Source: Thermoplasmata archaeon
GTDB taxonomy: Archaea; Thermoplasmatota; E2; DHVEG-1; B18-G2
Length of the DNA: 8,291 nucleotides
Reading direction: 5' to 3'
Assembly: GCA_003651105.1 (NCBI GenBank)
Contig: QMTN01000009.1
Span: forward strand, 1 to 8,291
Every line of letters starts with the position of its first letter. The stretch's first letter is position 1. Under the pieces are notes generated by a model. That model ran no database searches, was not told where the DNA came from, and was given only the letters and a program-made list of their open reading frames with translations. Positions 1 to 6,003 of the stretch are shown here, piece after piece. A program made the position numbers and the translations under genes.

Positions 1-931
1 CTTCCCTGGCTTCTCCAGTCAGGGATGTCGAAATTATCTTTGCCCTGTAGCCCATCTCCTCAGCTTTCATCTTGGCACCCTCGCATGCGAGCTTATTGTT
101 TGCGATTATCACGTTTCTTACCCTCTCGAAAACCTCATCCCCTGGCTTTGGGGTTTCCGGTATCTCCCCCCTCAACCCTTTCTCGATCACATCCCTGGCA
201 GATGCGGGTATCTTGTCCCAGAGCAGGTACTTATCCAAGATCCTTTTGGCATCCTCGAAGGTCGTTGAATCTGGGGCGGTGGGTCCCGAGGCTATGAACT
301 CTATGGGATCGCCGACAACATCAGATATTATGCAAGAGAGGATATCGCATTTTACGAGCTTTGCGAGCTGTCCACCTTTGACATAAGATAAGTGCTTCCT
401 GATGGTATTGAACTCCATTATATCTGCACCACTTTTCAGAATGAGATCGAACAGCACTTGCATATCATGGAGCGGTATCCTGGGCTTGCAGAGTAAGGCA
501 GATCCACCCCCAGATATCAAGACCAAGAGCAGATCCTTCTCTTTACAATGCCTGAGCATGGAAAGGGCTCTCTCTGTAGCGGTGATGTTCCTAGAGGTCG
601 GGATGGGATGATCGCATAGGTAGGTTGATACGTTCCCTGATCTCACCATCTTGTTCTCATTGGTTATGACCACACCTTCTCTTATCTTGACCCGATCGCA
701 CACCGCTTCCGCCATCCTAACGCTTGCTTTGCCGAAAGCGAGCAGATAGATGTTATCGTAGATTGAGAGATCTATCTTATCGAGGTAGCTGGATGTAACT
801 GTGTAAGGGTCAACCTTCTCGATAGCATGGGAAAGGATCGAGAGCAGATCCCCTCTCGCTTTCCTGATCTCCGGGGTCTTGCCATTCCGAATAATATCCT
901 CACCATTCTTGAAGATACGAGAGGATTTCAT
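1..931 (-). CDS. Glycerate 2-kinase (GckA/TtuD, MOFRL family), 3' end outside window
   Basis: This family phosphorylates D-glycerate to 2-phosphoglycerate with ATP in the cytoplasm; in archaea it serves branched Entner-Doudoroff or glycerate/serine routes. Reading the minus strand from the ATG at 931 gives 310 open codons to the window edge. Family landmarks are LLAFGKAS (about 63-70, whose Lys matches the catalytic Lys region), DHPIPT (107-112), the glycine-rich LISGGGSALL (138-147), HLSYVKGGQLA (180-190) and SDVVGDPIEFIASGPTAPD (203-221). All belong to the N-terminal DUF4147 domain. The C-terminal MOFRL domain lies beyond the left edge, so completeness cannot be judged. The start is 18 bases after the SRP54 stop and follows AAGGAGA (944-950), so co-transcription with srp54 is likely. 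The family call is firm; the in vivo pathway is inferred. Confidence 0.9.
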   Translation of the reverse strand, partial: MKSSRIFKNGEDIIRNGKTPEIRKARGDLLSILSHAIEKVDPYTVTSSYLDKIDLSIYDNIYLLAFGKASVRMAEAVCDRVKIREGVVITNENKMVRSGNVSTYLCDHPIPTSRNITATERALSMLRHCKEKDLLLVLISGGGSALLCKPRIPLHDMQVLFDLILKSGADIMEFNTIRKHLSYVKGGQLAKLVKCDILSCIISDVVGDPIEFIASGPTAPDSTTFEDAKRILDKYLLWDKIPASARDVIEKGLRGEIPETPKPGDEVFERVRNVIIANNKLACEGAKMKAEEMGYRAKIISTSLTGEARE

Positions 932-949
932 GGTACGATTACATCTCCT

Positions 950-2278
950 TCAGGTGAACTTGAGCTGTCTCATCAGACTCCTTCTCAGCTTCCTGTTACT
1001 CGATATGCCTTTCATCATACTCTTTGTCATGTGATAATACCTGAGCAACTCCTTCACATCCTTACTATCGACACCCGCTCCCCTCGCTATCCTCTTTATC
1101 CTCGTTCCCTTTATTATCTCTGGATGCTCCAGTTCCTCCTCGGTCATCGAGTCCATGATGTATCTGAACTTGTTCAGCTTCTCTTGGGTTTTCAGCATAT
1201 CTGCATCTTTAATCTTGCCAGCAAAACCAAAAGGTAACAGCTCGGATAATTTGTGTAAGGGTCCCATTCCCTTCATCATCTCTATCTGCTGGTACATATC
1301 CTTGAGCGTGAACCTTCCGGAGGCTATCCTCTCTATTGCCTCCTCCGCTCTCTTCTCCCTGATAGCCTCCTCCGCCTTCTCCAGGAGACTCTTCACATCT
1401 CCCATCCCAAGCAACCTGGATACGAAGCTCTTCGGATCAAACCTCTCGAGATCCTCCAGGTGCTCCCCGGTTCCTATGAAAAGGATCGGTGCGCCAACCT
1501 CGGCTGCAGCAGATAAGGCTCCACCACCTTTTGCGGTACCATCCATCTTCGTCAGTATTATCCCGGTTATACCCACAGCTTCATGGAACGCCTTCGCCTG
1601 ATCCCTGGCTTGCTGACCTATAGTTGAATCGATAATGAGGATCTTCTCATCAGCCTTTATCGCTCTCTCCATCCTCCTTATCTCATCGATGAGATCATCC
1701 TCCAGCTTGTGGCGACCCGCGGTATCCACTATGATAACATCTGCAGATCTCCTGAAGTTTTCTATACCCCTACGCACCACATCCACCGCATCCTCGGATT
1801 CCTTGTCTCCATAGAATGGAACCTCGGCCTTCTCCGCTATCTGCTTGAGCTGATCATAGGCTGCGGGTCTATGAGTATCTCCCGCGATGAGGACAGGTCT
1901 GAGTCCCTTTTTCTTGAAATATCTGGCTAGCTTTCCACATGTCGTCGTCTTACCCTGACCATACAGCCCGACCATCAAGATGATCTGTTTCTTGATCGGA
2001 AGATCCCTCCCGGTTCCCAAGATCCTTACCAGCTCCTCATAAAGGATCCTTATGACATGCTCCCTGGGGCTCATGCCAGCGGGAGGCTTCTCCTGGAGCG
2101 CCCTCCTCTCTATGTTCTTTGAAAGCTCCAAAACAAGCTTGACATTCACATCAGCCTGTAAGAGGGATCTCTGTATATCCCTGACAACGTCCTTTATCAA
2201 CCTGGAATCTATGGTTATGGCGCTCGCTATCTTCCTTACCGTTCCCCTGAGGGAGTCCCTGAGGTTCTCGAGAACCAT
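950..2278 (-). CDS. srp54: Signal recognition particle GTPase SRP54
   Basis: SRP54 binds SRP RNA and signal peptides of nascent membrane and secreted proteins and docks with FtsY as a GTPase. The 442-residue protein has the full NG+M layout. The N-domain helices span about 1-95. P-loop GLYGQGKTT is at 104-112, the DTHRPAA insertion-box segment at 134-140, G3 DTAGR at 185-189, G4 TKMDG at 243-247 and GTGE at 269-272. The methionine-rich M domain runs from about 300 to 442, with MMKGMGPL (334-341) and RIARGAG (396-402) for signal-sequence and RNA binding. I chose the ATG at 2278 because MVLENLRDSL is the usual archaeal N-terminus and the TATA-like box at 2302-2309 puts transcription start at the ATG. 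An in-frame GTG/ATG-type start 14 codons upstream is unlikely. The P-loop has Tyr and Gln where the common bacterial/crenarchaeal form has Gln and Ser. Confidence 0.98.
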   Translation of the reverse strand: MVLENLRDSLRGTVRKIASAITIDSRLIKDVVRDIQRSLLQADVNVKLVLELSKNIERRALQEKPPAGMSPREHVIRILYEELVRILGTGRDLPIKKQIILMVGLYGQGKTTTCGKLARYFKKKGLRPVLIAGDTHRPAAYDQLKQIAEKAEVPFYGDKESEDAVDVVRRGIENFRRSADVIIVDTAGRHKLEDDLIDEIRRMERAIKADEKILIIDSTIGQQARDQAKAFHEAVGITGIILTKMDGTAKGGGALSAAAEVGAPILFIGTGEHLEDLERFDPKSFVSRLLGMGDVKSLLEKAEEAIREKRAEEAIERIASGRFTLKDMYQQIEMMKGMGPLHKLSELLPFGFAGKIKDADMLKTQEKLNKFRYIMDSMTEEELEHPEIIKGTRIKRIARGAGVDSKDVKELLRYYHMTKSMMKGISSNRKLRRSLMRQLKFT

Positions 2279-2300
2279 CAACTGGATACAAGGTAAAAGG

Positions 2301-2310
2301 AGATTTAAAG
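2301..2310 (-). promoter_or_regulatory. TATA-like box of srp54
   Basis: On the minus strand CTTTAAATCT is centred about 27 bases before the ATG at 2278. This is the distance expected for a leaderless archaeal transcript, and there is no Shine-Dalgarno sequence in front of the ATG. Confidence 0.6.
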
Positions 2311-2341
2311 CTTTTGACATTCATTAGATGAATCTCTGGAA

Positions 2342-2878
2342 TCAGAGCGATAGGATCTCCTTCAGGCTCAGTTCCTTGAACCTTTCGGTGCTCTCCACGA
2401 TGTTTCCATTGATTGTGAGAAGTCCTTCTTCTTTAAAACCCTTGATGATCTCGCGGATGATCTTTCTCTCCTTATTCAGGGATTCCTCGAACTCCTCTAT
2501 ATCTATCCTTCCCATCCTCTTCAGGCCAGCAAGGAGCATGATGAGAGCAACAAGGACAACATCTCTAGCCAGAGTACCCTCATCGATCTCTTCACTATAC
2601 CTTGATCCCTTCAGGCTGGGATCCAGCAAAGTCAGACCATCCAGGATCAGCTTTCCCGCCCAAGTTAGCCTGTACAGATCACCCTCCTTCGAAACGAGAT
2701 GGAAATCCCTCAATCTCGATAAGGATCTGTTCAGGGTTGCAACAGGTATCTTGGTCTTGTTCTGTAGATCCTTCCACTTCAGATCCTCCTCTCCCAGAGC
2801 TGTGAGGATCCTCAATGCATTCCTTTTAAGAATCTTGACGAACTCACCAATTGTATCCTCTCGCTCCTCCCCAACCAT
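2342..2878 (-). CDS. Tandem winged-helix DNA-binding protein, function unknown
   Basis: The 178-residue protein looks like a cytoplasmic transcription regulator. Residues about 14-78 form a typical winged helix: RNALRILTAL helix, a recognition segment around KTKIPVATLNRSLSRLRDF (41-59), and a wing GDLYRLTWAGK (66-76). A hydrophobic helix at about 104-118 follows the linker. Residues about 124-163 look like a second, smaller winged helix (IDIEEFEESL, IREIIKGFKEEGLL, then NGNIVEST as a wing). No metal- or ligand-binding motif is visible. I chose the ATG at 2878 because the open frame further upstream runs antisense through tRNA-Val. The gene sits 63 bases before srp54 in the same direction, but srp54 has its own promoter. 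The target is unknown; autoregulation or control of the adjacent divergent promoter is only a guess. Confidence 0.8.
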   Translation of the reverse strand: MVGEEREDTIGEFVKILKRNALRILTALGEEDLKWKDLQNKTKIPVATLNRSLSRLRDFHLVSKEGDLYRLTWAGKLILDGLTLLDPSLKGSRYSEEIDEGTLARDVVLVALIMLLAGLKRMGRIDIEEFEESLNKERKIIREIIKGFKEEGLLTINGNIVESTERFKELSLKEILSL

Positions 2879-2900
2879 CGAGATATGTAAGGTTCTGGCA

Positions 2901-2930
2901 TTAATTAAGTTTATCACTAAATTTAAAAGC
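2901..2930. promoter_or_regulatory. Shared divergent promoter region: tRNA-Val (+) and winged-helix gene (-)
   Basis: The box ATTTAAAAG (2921-2929) is centred about 26 bases before the first base of tRNA-Val, a normal archaeal TATA distance. Read on the minus strand the same bases are CTTTTAAAT, a TATA box that would give a leader of about 20 bases for the winged-helix gene at 2878. A second AT block, TTAATTAA (2901-2908), is at leaderless distance from that ATG. One pre-initiation site may therefore face both ways. Confidence 0.55.
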
Positions 2931-2949
2931 GGTGATCTAATCTTCTTTT

Positions 2950-3022
2950 GGGCTCGTAGTCTAGGGGTTATGACGTCGCCTTGACGAGGCGGAGGTCGAG
3001 GGTTCGAATCCCTCCGAGCCCA
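2950..3022 (+). tRNA. tRNA-Val(GAC)
   Basis: The 73-base gene folds as a cloverleaf. The acceptor GGGCTCG (2950-2956) pairs with CGAGCCC (3015-3021), with discriminator A at 3022. The anticodon stem TCGCC/GGCGG encloses the loop TTGACGA, giving anticodon GAC for valine. The T stem GAGGG/CCCTC encloses TTCGAAT. CCA is not encoded and there is no intron. The next open frame starts 7 bases downstream. Confidence 0.97.
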
Positions 3023-3029
3023 TCTATTG

Positions 3030-3467
3030 ATGGGATTGTTACTTATGAAGAAAACCGGCGTACCGGCAAAAACAAGGGTTGCCGCCGACATAATGAGATT
3101 ATCGAGTGTTTTGCTCTTCGTTTTTCTTTTTCTTCCAATACTATCAGGCTTTAGATGTAGATGGTTTTCAACTTCAGAGTTTGCATTAAGAGTATCTCTC
3201 CTTCTAATAATTCTCTTTGCTTTCCTTTTCTTCCCCACTTGTCTGTTGAGAGGGAAAAGATGGGGCTGGTGGGGGAGCGTAGGGACTCTATTCTTATTTA
3301 CACTGTTCATGCTCTATGGGTACATCTCTCGTTTTATTAGGTACGGGATGGGTGGTTTTCCCTCCATATCAGGAATACTACTCATCGTGCCAATTTGGAC
3401 AATTTGGATATCTGCCTTGATCCTTTTTATTATTGATAAAAAAAATTACTGGAAAATTTCCCGATGA
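3030..3467 (+). CDS. Orphan four-helix membrane protein, function unknown
   Basis: I do not recognise this protein. From the ATG at 3030 it has 145 residues. A short basic N-terminus (KKTGVPAKTR) is followed by four predicted membrane segments at about residues 24-41, 52-73, 79-99 and 113-135, and a polar tail ending DKKNYWKISR. Trp, Phe and Arg/Lys are common at the membrane edges (RGKRWGWWG between helices 2 and 3). No enzyme or transporter motif is visible. The start is uncertain: TTG 3027, ATG 3045 and ATG 3093 are in frame and none has a clear Shine-Dalgarno; ATG 3093 would drop the basic tail and begin at helix 1. Base composition is T-rich, as expected for hydrophobic codons, and looks poorer in G+C than its neighbours. 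It has no TATA box of its own between it and tRNA-Val, so it may be read through from the tRNA promoter. Confidence 0.6.
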   Translation: MGLLLMKKTGVPAKTRVAADIMRLSSVLLFVFLFLPILSGFRCRWFSTSEFALRVSLLLIILFAFLFFPTCLLRGKRWGWWGSVGTLFLFTLFMLYGYISRFIRYGMGGFPSISGILLIVPIWTIWISALILFIIDKKNYWKISR

Positions 3468-3497
3468 ATTCGCCGGTCACTCAAAAGACCGTCACTA

Positions 3498-3504
3498 TTA
3501 TAAA
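3498..3504 (+). promoter_or_regulatory. TATA box of the pcn cluster
   Basis: TTATAAA lies about 50 bases before the pcn ATG, placing transcription start near 3525-3530 and leaving a short leader that carries the strong Shine-Dalgarno. Confidence 0.65.
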
Positions 3505-3527
3505 CTTGGATCGCATTATCCCAAGTT
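3503..3527. promoter_or_regulatory. Inverted repeat overlapping the pcn promoter, candidate operator
   Basis: AACTTGG (3503-3509) and its exact complement CCAAGTT (3521-3527) flank an 11-base spacer. With a one-base bulge the arms extend inwards by AT/ATC. The repeat overlaps the end of the TATA box and covers the expected start of transcription, where archaeal repressors often bind. It could instead be a hairpin ending the upstream membrane-protein transcript, since TTTT follows at 3531-3534. Confidence 0.4.
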
Positions 3528-3536
3528 AACTTTTAC

Positions 3537-3550
3537 AGGGGAGGAAGGAG
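3537..3550 (+). promoter_or_regulatory. Strong Shine-Dalgarno of pcn
   Basis: The purine stretch AGGGGAGGAAGGAG directly precedes the pcn ATG and holds GGAGG about 6 bases from the start. It is the strongest ribosome-binding site in the window and fixes the pcn start. Confidence 0.75.
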
Positions 3551-4288
3551 ATGTTTCAGGCAAAGATAAAGGCAGAAACCCTGAAGAAGATGATAGACAT
3601 CGTATCCCCTCTGGTCAACGAGGTGAAACTCAATGTATCACCAAAAGGAATAAGCCTGAGAGCTGTGGATCCAGCACATGTCGCGATGGTCGATCTGGAG
3701 ATAAAGGCATCGGCCTTCGAAGAGTATAAGGCCGAGGACATGGAACTGGGTATAGATCTGGATAAACTGGGTAGCGTGATGAAGCTCGCCGGCGCAGGCG
3801 ATACGGTACAGCTTGAGTTCGACGAGATGTCTAACAGGCTTATTGTGAAGATAGGGAACTTGGTCAGGAAGATAGGGCTGATAGATACGACTGGAATGAC
3901 AGAACCAAAGGTGCCAAACCTCAACCTGCCAGCAAAGATAACCGTGAAAGCTTCAGATCTATACCAAGGTGTCAAGGCATCCGAAGCTGTTTCCGACCAC
4001 ATCGCCCTGCTCGCAAACAGGGATTTCTTCGAGCTCTTTGCCGAAGGAGATACAGATACCGTGAATCTGAGATTACCCAAGGATCTGCTCATAGATCTCG
4101 ATGCTCCAGAGAAATGCAGAAGCTTATTCTCCATAGATTATTTCAGCAGTATGATAAAACCGGTCAAGGGAGACCAACCCCTCACCATCTACCTAGGTAA
4201 CGACAATCCCGTGAAGCTGGAGTTTGAGTTTGCTGATAAGAATGCTCGTGCCACCTATCTGCTTGCTCCTCGCATCGAGTCAGAGTAA
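3551..4288 (+). CDS. pcn: DNA polymerase sliding clamp (PCNA)
   Basis: PCNA is the trimeric ring that tethers polymerase, ligase, FEN1 and repair enzymes to DNA through their PIP boxes. At 245 residues it has the usual family length and two clamp-fold halves. Visible landmarks are the N-terminal FQAKIKAETLKKMIDIVSPL, SLRAVDPAHVAMVDLEI (35-51), the central region DLDKLGSVMKLAGAGD (69-84) leading into the second half, the interdomain connector around LIDTTGMTEPKVPNLNLPAKI (110-130), and the C-terminal YLLAPRIE (236-243), the usual partner-docking end. It starts a tight cluster with rnp2 and the zinc-ribbon gene, with its own TATA box and strong ribosome site. Only this one clamp gene is present here, so whether the ring is homotrimeric cannot be told. 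Confidence 0.98.
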   Translation: MFQAKIKAETLKKMIDIVSPLVNEVKLNVSPKGISLRAVDPAHVAMVDLEIKASAFEEYKAEDMELGIDLDKLGSVMKLAGAGDTVQLEFDEMSNRLIVKIGNLVRKIGLIDTTGMTEPKVPNLNLPAKITVKASDLYQGVKASEAVSDHIALLANRDFFELFAEGDTDTVNLRLPKDLLIDLDAPEKCRSLFSIDYFSSMIKPVKGDQPLTIYLGNDNPVKLEFEFADKNARATYLLAPRIESE

Positions 4289-4646
4289 AAGAAGGCACAG
4301 ATACATCGGTTTCAGAGTATTGAAGCCAGAGGGAGGCATAGAGAGGGAGAAATTAAAGAGAGCACTCCTATGGTACTGTAAGAGATACTTCGGAGAAGGT
4401 TACAGGGATGTCGGTTTGAGATTGACCAGATTCAATGGAAAGGAAGGGATGGTTCACTGCTACCACATCTACAAAGAGAAGGTTATAGATCTCCTGAATT
4501 CCATGGACAAGATACTTGGCGAGGATGCTAAGATAGTAACCATAGGAACGTCTGGAACGATCAAATCCCTGAACAGGAAATTCTTTGGAGGCAGGCTGAA
4601 GAGAGAGCACGATCCCGATTTTAAACCCAAGTGGCGCAGGAAATGA
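4242..4646 (+). CDS. rnp2: RNase P protein component 2 (Pop5 homologue)
   Basis: Pop5/Rnp2 pairs with Rpp30 and helps the RNase P RNA cleave 5' leaders from pre-tRNAs. The core RYIGFRV (about 20-26) and the hallmark TSGTIKSLNRKFF (about 102-114) match the archaeal family; compare GVSGTIKRLKRKF in the Pyrococcus protein. A basic tail ending DPDFKPKWRRK follows the core and could bind RNA. The start is uncertain because it lies in the end of pcn. ATG 4242 is the only in-frame ATG near the domain and is used here (134 residues); GTG 4248 and TTG 4263 are alternatives, the latter beginning just before the conserved basic stretch SKRRHRYIGF. No start has a good Shine-Dalgarno, which suggests translational coupling to pcn. 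Confidence 0.88.
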   Translation: MLVPPICLLLASSQSKRRHRYIGFRVLKPEGGIEREKLKRALLWYCKRYFGEGYRDVGLRLTRFNGKEGMVHCYHIYKEKVIDLLNSMDKILGEDAKIVTIGTSGTIKSLNRKFFGGRLKREHDPDFKPKWRRK

Positions 4647-4780
4647 GATGCCCAAGGTGTGGTAGCAAGGATCTAGTACTCGTTCTCAAGGTACCTTTCT
4701 CAACGGATGGCATCTTCTCTAGAGGAAAGATCTTCTTCGAGTGCAGGGAGTGTGGATGGAGAAGATACCTGAAGGGGTGA
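4643..4780 (+). CDS. 45-residue zinc-ribbon protein, function unknown
   Basis: This small gene overlaps the rnp2 stop in an ATGA, so its translation is probably coupled to rnp2. The protein opens with MRCPRCGSKD and closes with FECRECGWRRYLKG. Its two CxxC knuckles, Cys3/Cys6 and Cys34/Cys37, are about 28 residues apart, a four-cysteine zinc ribbon. Between them is a short beta-rich stretch (LVLVLKVPF, then RGKIFFE). The second knuckle followed by basic WRRY resembles the nucleic-acid-binding face of RNA polymerase/TFIIS-type ribbons, but the family cannot be named. Position suggests a role in RNA processing or replication. It is real rather than chance: both knuckles are intact, codon use matches its neighbours, and the frame ends just before the next promoter. 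Confidence 0.8.
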   Translation: MRCPRCGSKDLVLVLKVPFSTDGIFSRGKIFFECRECGWRRYLKG

Positions 4781-4786
4781 GCAAAC

Positions 4787-4794
4787 TATAAAAT
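4787..4794 (+). promoter_or_regulatory. TATA box of the AhpD-like/endonuclease IV pair
   Basis: TATAAAAT begins 7 bases after the zinc-ribbon stop and is centred about 36 bases before ATG 4826. It predicts transcription start near 4815-4818 and separates this pair from the pcn cluster. Confidence 0.7.
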
Positions 4795-4825
4795 AATCAC
4801 TTGGTATTCACCAGCGGTGATCCAG

Positions 4826-5164
4826 ATGGGAGAGATGAGCCTAGCTGTTGAGCAGGTTATGGATATGCTAAAGTTGATGTCAAAGGAACAGCCGGAAGCC
4901 ATAAGGCATTTCAAGGAGTTCATGGGAACGGTTCTGAGAGAGGGAAAGCTTGATACGAAGACCAAAGAACTGATAGCTGTTGCGACAGCTATCACCGCTA
5001 GATGCAAGTACTGCATAGCGATCCACGTCGATAAAGCGTTGAAAGCTGGTGCGACCAAGGAAGAGATCCTGGAGGCTGCATCGGTTGCCATCCTCATGGG
5101 TGGTGGACCCGCGATGACTTATGTCGTAGAGGTCAAAAAAGCGCTCGAAGAGTTCTCGAAGTGA
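4826..5164 (+). CDS. Carboxymuconolactone decarboxylase family protein, AhpD-like
   Basis: The 112-residue all-helical protein has the AhpD-core redox motif CKYCIAIH (Cys60, Cys63, His67), which in AhpD relatives gives peroxidase or disulfide-reductase activity; true carboxymuconolactone decarboxylases lack the CxxC. The preceding ELIAVATAITARC and following ALKAGATKEEILEA fit the family consensus, as does the length. The usual form is an oligomer with the cysteines facing a shared pocket. Start: ATG 4826 follows GGTGATC (4816-4822), a match to the archaeal 16S 3' end. GTG 4817 would be nearly leaderless and ATG 4835 is a third choice. The stop overlaps the next ATG in TGATG, coupling it to endonuclease IV. 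The physiological substrate is unknown. Confidence 0.88.
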   Translation: MGEMSLAVEQVMDMLKLMSKEQPEAIRHFKEFMGTVLREGKLDTKTKELIAVATAITARCKYCIAIHVDKALKAGATKEEILEAASVAILMGGGPAMTYVVEVKKALEEFSK

Positions 5165-6003
5165 TGCTGAGACTCGGAGTACATCTATCCATCTCCAAAG
5201 GTTTATCAAAGGTGTTTGATCTTGCCAGAGAACTAGGATGTAACTGTACCCAGATATTTTCCCATTCTCCAAGAAGCTGGAGGTTCGAGCTACCGAATGA
5301 GGAAGAAGTCGAGAGATTCAAACAGAGATACAGAGTCGAGGATATCAAACCGATATTCGTTCATCAATCGTATTTGGTTAATCTAGCATCTCCAAACAGG
5401 GAGGTGTGGAAAAAGAGTATCGATGCGATAGAGCTCGAGATAGAGTTTGCAAAGCTACTCGGTCTCAAATACATCGTCATCCATCCGGGCTCCCATCTTG
5501 GAAAGGGAGAGAAGGTGGGTCTCGGGAACGTGATAGATGCCCTCGACATGATATCTGATCAACTTGATAGGATAGAGATACTCATAGAGACGACCGCTGG
5601 CGCCAGGAACTTGATAGGATCCAAGTTCGATCACCTTGGTTTCATCATAGATAATACCAGCGCAAACTGTGGCGTCGTGATCGATACCTGCCACGTATTT
5701 TCTGCCGGATACGATATAAGGAGTGGGGAAGGGCTTGATAGGACTCTGGAGGTTTTCGACTCGATGGTTGGAATCGAAAAGATCAAGCTGATCCATCTGA
5801 ACGATTCCAAAGGTGATCTCTCCGAGAACATAGACAGGCACGAGCACATAGGTCTTGGTAAGATCGGTTTGGAAGGGTTCAGGAGGATAGTGAATCATAG
5901 GTTGCTCAGGGAAAAACCCATGATACTCGAGACACCCATGGATGGCAGAAGAAGCGATAGAGAAAACCTCGAGATCATCAGGAAGCTCAGAGAGATTCCA
6001 TGA
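5164..6003 (+). CDS. nfo: Endonuclease IV (AP endonuclease family 2)
   Basis: This TIM-barrel enzyme uses three zinc ions to cut DNA 5' of abasic sites in base-excision repair. The 279-residue protein has the normal length and all nine metal ligands: His in FVHQSY (about 67), His in VIHPGS (about 107), Glu in LIETTAG, Asp and His in VIDTCHVF, His in LIHLNDSKG, Asp and His in DRHEHIG, and Glu in LETPMD. The N-terminal GVHLSISKG and TQIFSHSPRSW are also family signatures. ATG 5164 overlaps the upstream stop (TGATG); GTG 5161 is the only close alternative and adds one residue. No Shine-Dalgarno is seen, so coupling is likely. Its last 17 bases overlap the convergent aminopropyltransferase gene. 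Confidence 0.97.
   Translation: MLRLGVHLSISKGLSKVFDLARELGCNCTQIFSHSPRSWRFELPNEEEVERFKQRYRVEDIKPIFVHQSYLVNLASPNREVWKKSIDAIELEIEFAKLLGLKYIVIHPGSHLGKGEKVGLGNVIDALDMISDQLDRIEILIETTAGARNLIGSKFDHLGFIIDNTSANCGVVIDTCHVFSAGYDIRSGEGLDRTLEVFDSMVGIEKIKLIHLNDSKGDLSENIDRHEHIGLGKIGLEGFRRIVNHRLLREKPMILETPMDGRRSDRENLEIIRKLREIP

Noticed and set aside
25..611. Plus-strand open frames opposite the glycerate kinase
   Set aside because: The minus strand gives 310 continuous codons with glycerate 2-kinase motifs; the plus frames have no recognisable domain.
1155..1601. Plus-strand open frames opposite srp54
   Set aside because: Serine-rich, low-complexity shadows of an unambiguous SRP54 coding strand. The same applies to frames opposite pcn (3556-4134) and speE (5942-6613, 6315-6785).
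2279..2320. Longer SRP54 with 14 extra N-terminal residues
   Set aside because: The extra stretch covers the TATA box and the expected transcription start, and archaeal SRP54 normally begins MVLENL.
2879..3310. Minus-strand upstream extension of the winged-helix frame, passing antisense through tRNA-Val
   Set aside because: It contains the phrase ARRDSNPRPPP, the familiar false translation of tRNA antisense strands, and it overlaps a strong tRNA and the membrane-protein frame.
3023..3540. Integrated element at tRNA-Val
   Set aside because: No second copy of the tRNA 3' end, no integrase and no inverted repeats were found, so only a possible acquired gene is noted.
3433..3729. Plus-strand frame overlapping the membrane protein end and the pcn start
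   Set aside because: It crosses the pcn promoter and then runs out of frame through pcn with no domain features.
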